Source: Clostridiales bacterium (GTDB taxonomy: Bacteria > Bacillota > Clostridia > Peptostreptococcales > Anaerovoracaceae). From it: 5,978 nucleotides of DNA. The notes under the pieces were generated by a model. That model ran no database searches. It was not told where the DNA came from and was given only the letters and a program-made list of their open reading frames with translations. The first letter of the stretch is position 1. Each line of letters opens with the position of its first letter. Shown piece by piece: positions 4,859 through 5,978 of this stretch. The stretch is taken from positions 1-5,978 of the forward strand of contig JAAZLU010000019.1 of the NCBI GenBank assembly GCA_012799165.1, given 5' to 3'. A program made the position numbers and the translations under genes.

Positions 4859-5978
4859 TAAAAAGAAGAAAAAGGGGCTGCCCTTCTTTGGAATTCCGAA
4901 GATGTTTCCGCTCCTAAAAAGATACAAAAAATCGCTGGCCTTAACAGGCATAATGCATGTTACCATGGGTCTTGCAGATGTTGTGAGGCCGCTGTTTCAG
5001 AAGTATGCTCTGGACAACTTCGTGCAGAAGGGTACGCTGCAAAACCTCGGCTGGTTTATCGCGGCCTATGTACTGCTCGTGCTTGCGGTTGGCATCATAG
5101 GCTATTTCAGCATCGCAACCATCATGTCGGTGCAGCTGAAGATGAACAGAGATATGAGGAACCGCGCCTTTGCGCATCTTCAGGAGATGTCGTTTGATTA
5201 CTACAATCAAAACAGCGTCGGCTACATCCATGCCCGCGTAATGAGCGATGTGGGGCGCATAGGCGAGATGTTCTCCTGGCAATTTTCCGACGGAATATAT
5301 TTCCTGTTCTATATACTGTCCGCAGTTGTGGTGATGCTAAGCTTGAATGTTAAGCTGACCCTGATGATTCTGATGATAGTTCCCGTGATTGCTATCTTCT
5401 TCTCCTTGTTTCAGGAGAAGATGTTTACCATGCACGACGAAATCCGGGAGATAAATTCGAGGATAACTGGCAATCTTAACGAAGGCATAATCGGAGCGAA
5501 GACCATCAAATCCCTGGGCATCGAGAAAAAGATGGACGAGGATTTTCAGGCCGAGACCGCAAACATGAAGAAGAAGGTAATCGAGTATGTGCTCATTCAC
5601 GGCAGCTTCTCCGTAATGACGAACCTCGCCTCTTCCTGCGCGCTTGCGATAGTACTCTGGAAGGGCGGGGTCATCGCCGCGGAAAATGTCGGAACCTTCT
5701 CCGTATTCATGAGCTACGCACAGGACCTGATGGAACCGGTGCGCTGGATAGTTGAGGTGCTAGGACTGCTGGTTATGGGCCAGGTCAATATCGGCCGCTA
5801 CACGAAACTCGTGGAGCTCGAGTCGAGCGTTAAGGATACCCCCGAGGTTATAGAAAAATACGGCGACGCCTTCAATCCCAAGAAGGAAAACTGGGAGCAG
5901 ATAAAGGGCGACATCGAGTTTAAGAATGTGGACTTTATGTACCCCGACGGCAGCGAGTATATTCTTAGAGACTTTAAC
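4851..5978 (+). CDS. Heterodimeric ABC exporter partner subunit, partial (TM288/BmrD/YheH-like)
   Basis: This is the second half-transporter of the exporter, visible for 376 codons and cut by the right edge. The start ATG overlaps the upstream stop (ATGCCTGA), and GGAGG at 4840-4844 lies 6 nt before it, so both subunits should be made together. The N-terminus is very basic (KKKKK at 4-8). Membrane segments lie at about 28-50, 67-90, 146-164, 168-187, 252-270 and 280-302. The cytoplasmic coupling regions include RDMRNRAFAHLQEMSFDYYN (100-119) and the EGIIGAKTIKSLGIE stretch (211-225), both typical of ABC exporter membrane domains. The ATPase domain starts at GDIEFKNVDFMYPDG (353-367) with A-loop Y364; Walker A, signature and Walker B lie outside. 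As partner of a degenerate-site subunit it should carry the catalytic Glu, but that cannot be seen here. Confidence 0.92.
   Translation, partial: MPDKKKKKGLPFFGIPKMFPLLKRYKKSLALTGIMHVTMGLADVVRPLFQKYALDNFVQKGTLQNLGWFIAAYVLLVLAVGIIGYFSIATIMSVQLKMNRDMRNRAFAHLQEMSFDYYNQNSVGYIHARVMSDVGRIGEMFSWQFSDGIYFLFYILSAVVVMLSLNVKLTLMILMIVPVIAIFFSLFQEKMFTMHDEIREINSRITGNLNEGIIGAKTIKSLGIEKKMDEDFQAETANMKKKVIEYVLIHGSFSVMTNLASSCALAIVLWKGGVIAAENVGTFSVFMSYAQDLMEPVRWIVEVLGLLVMGQVNIGRYTKLVELESSVKDTPEVIEKYGDAFNPKKENWEQIKGDIEFKNVDFMYPDGSEYILRDFN

Noticed and set aside
4013..4966. Long minus-strand open frame (317 codons) opposite the exporter genes
   Set aside because: It runs antisense to two genes with clear ABC exporter motifs, spans their junction, and its translation has no recognisable domain or ribosome site. 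It is a codon-composition shadow.

Overview
The window is about 6 kb of bacterial DNA holding two divergent transporter operons with a 181-bp intergenic region between them. The coding style (mid GC, frequent ATA and AGG/AGA codons, overlapping start and stop codons) and the gene families (group II ECF module, QueT, heterodimeric multidrug-type ABC exporter) point to a Firmicutes/Clostridia-type bacterium. No marker gene fixes the taxon more closely.

Minus strand, read from about 2832 down to 1: ecfA1, ecfA2, ecfT, then the first 105 codons of queT, which runs off the left edge. ecfA1/ecfA2 overlap by 10 nt, ecfA2/ecfT by 1 nt (TGATG), and ecfT/queT are 20 nt apart, so this is one tightly coupled operon. 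EcfA1 and EcfA2 are the two cytoplasmic ATPases and EcfT is the membrane scaffold of an energy-coupling factor transporter. QueT is a substrate-binding S component of the family linked to uptake of queuosine precursors (preQ0/preQ1 type). Together these four genes could form a complete vitamin-type importer. The energising module may also serve S components encoded elsewhere.

Intergenic region 2833-3013: a good extended -10 promoter (TGaTATACT) lies so close to the ecfA1 ATG that the transcript could be leaderless. A weaker extended -10 (TGgTACTCT) could drive the rightward operon. Three small dyad or repeat elements are present: a GGAGC/GCTCC dyad with a tandem GAGCTGC heptamer, an ATATAT-C-ATATAT block, and a TTTCAC/GTGAAA dyad 14 bp before the right-hand start codon. 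I saw no recognisable preQ1 riboswitch.

Plus strand, 3014 to the right edge: two overlapping half-transporter genes, each with six membrane segments followed by a nucleotide-binding domain. The second is cut by the window end just as its ATPase domain begins. The first has Asp in place of the catalytic Glu after Walker B, the hallmark of the degenerate-site subunit of heterodimeric type IV ABC exporters (TM287/288, BmrCD, LmrCD class). The exported substrate cannot be told from sequence.

There are no tRNA, rRNA, CRISPR, IS or phage features. The window is ordinary transporter content. The points most worth a second look are translation and promoter details (probable leaderless ecfA1, a possible AUA start for queT) and the placement of queT directly behind the ECF module. 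I found no convincing undescribed system.
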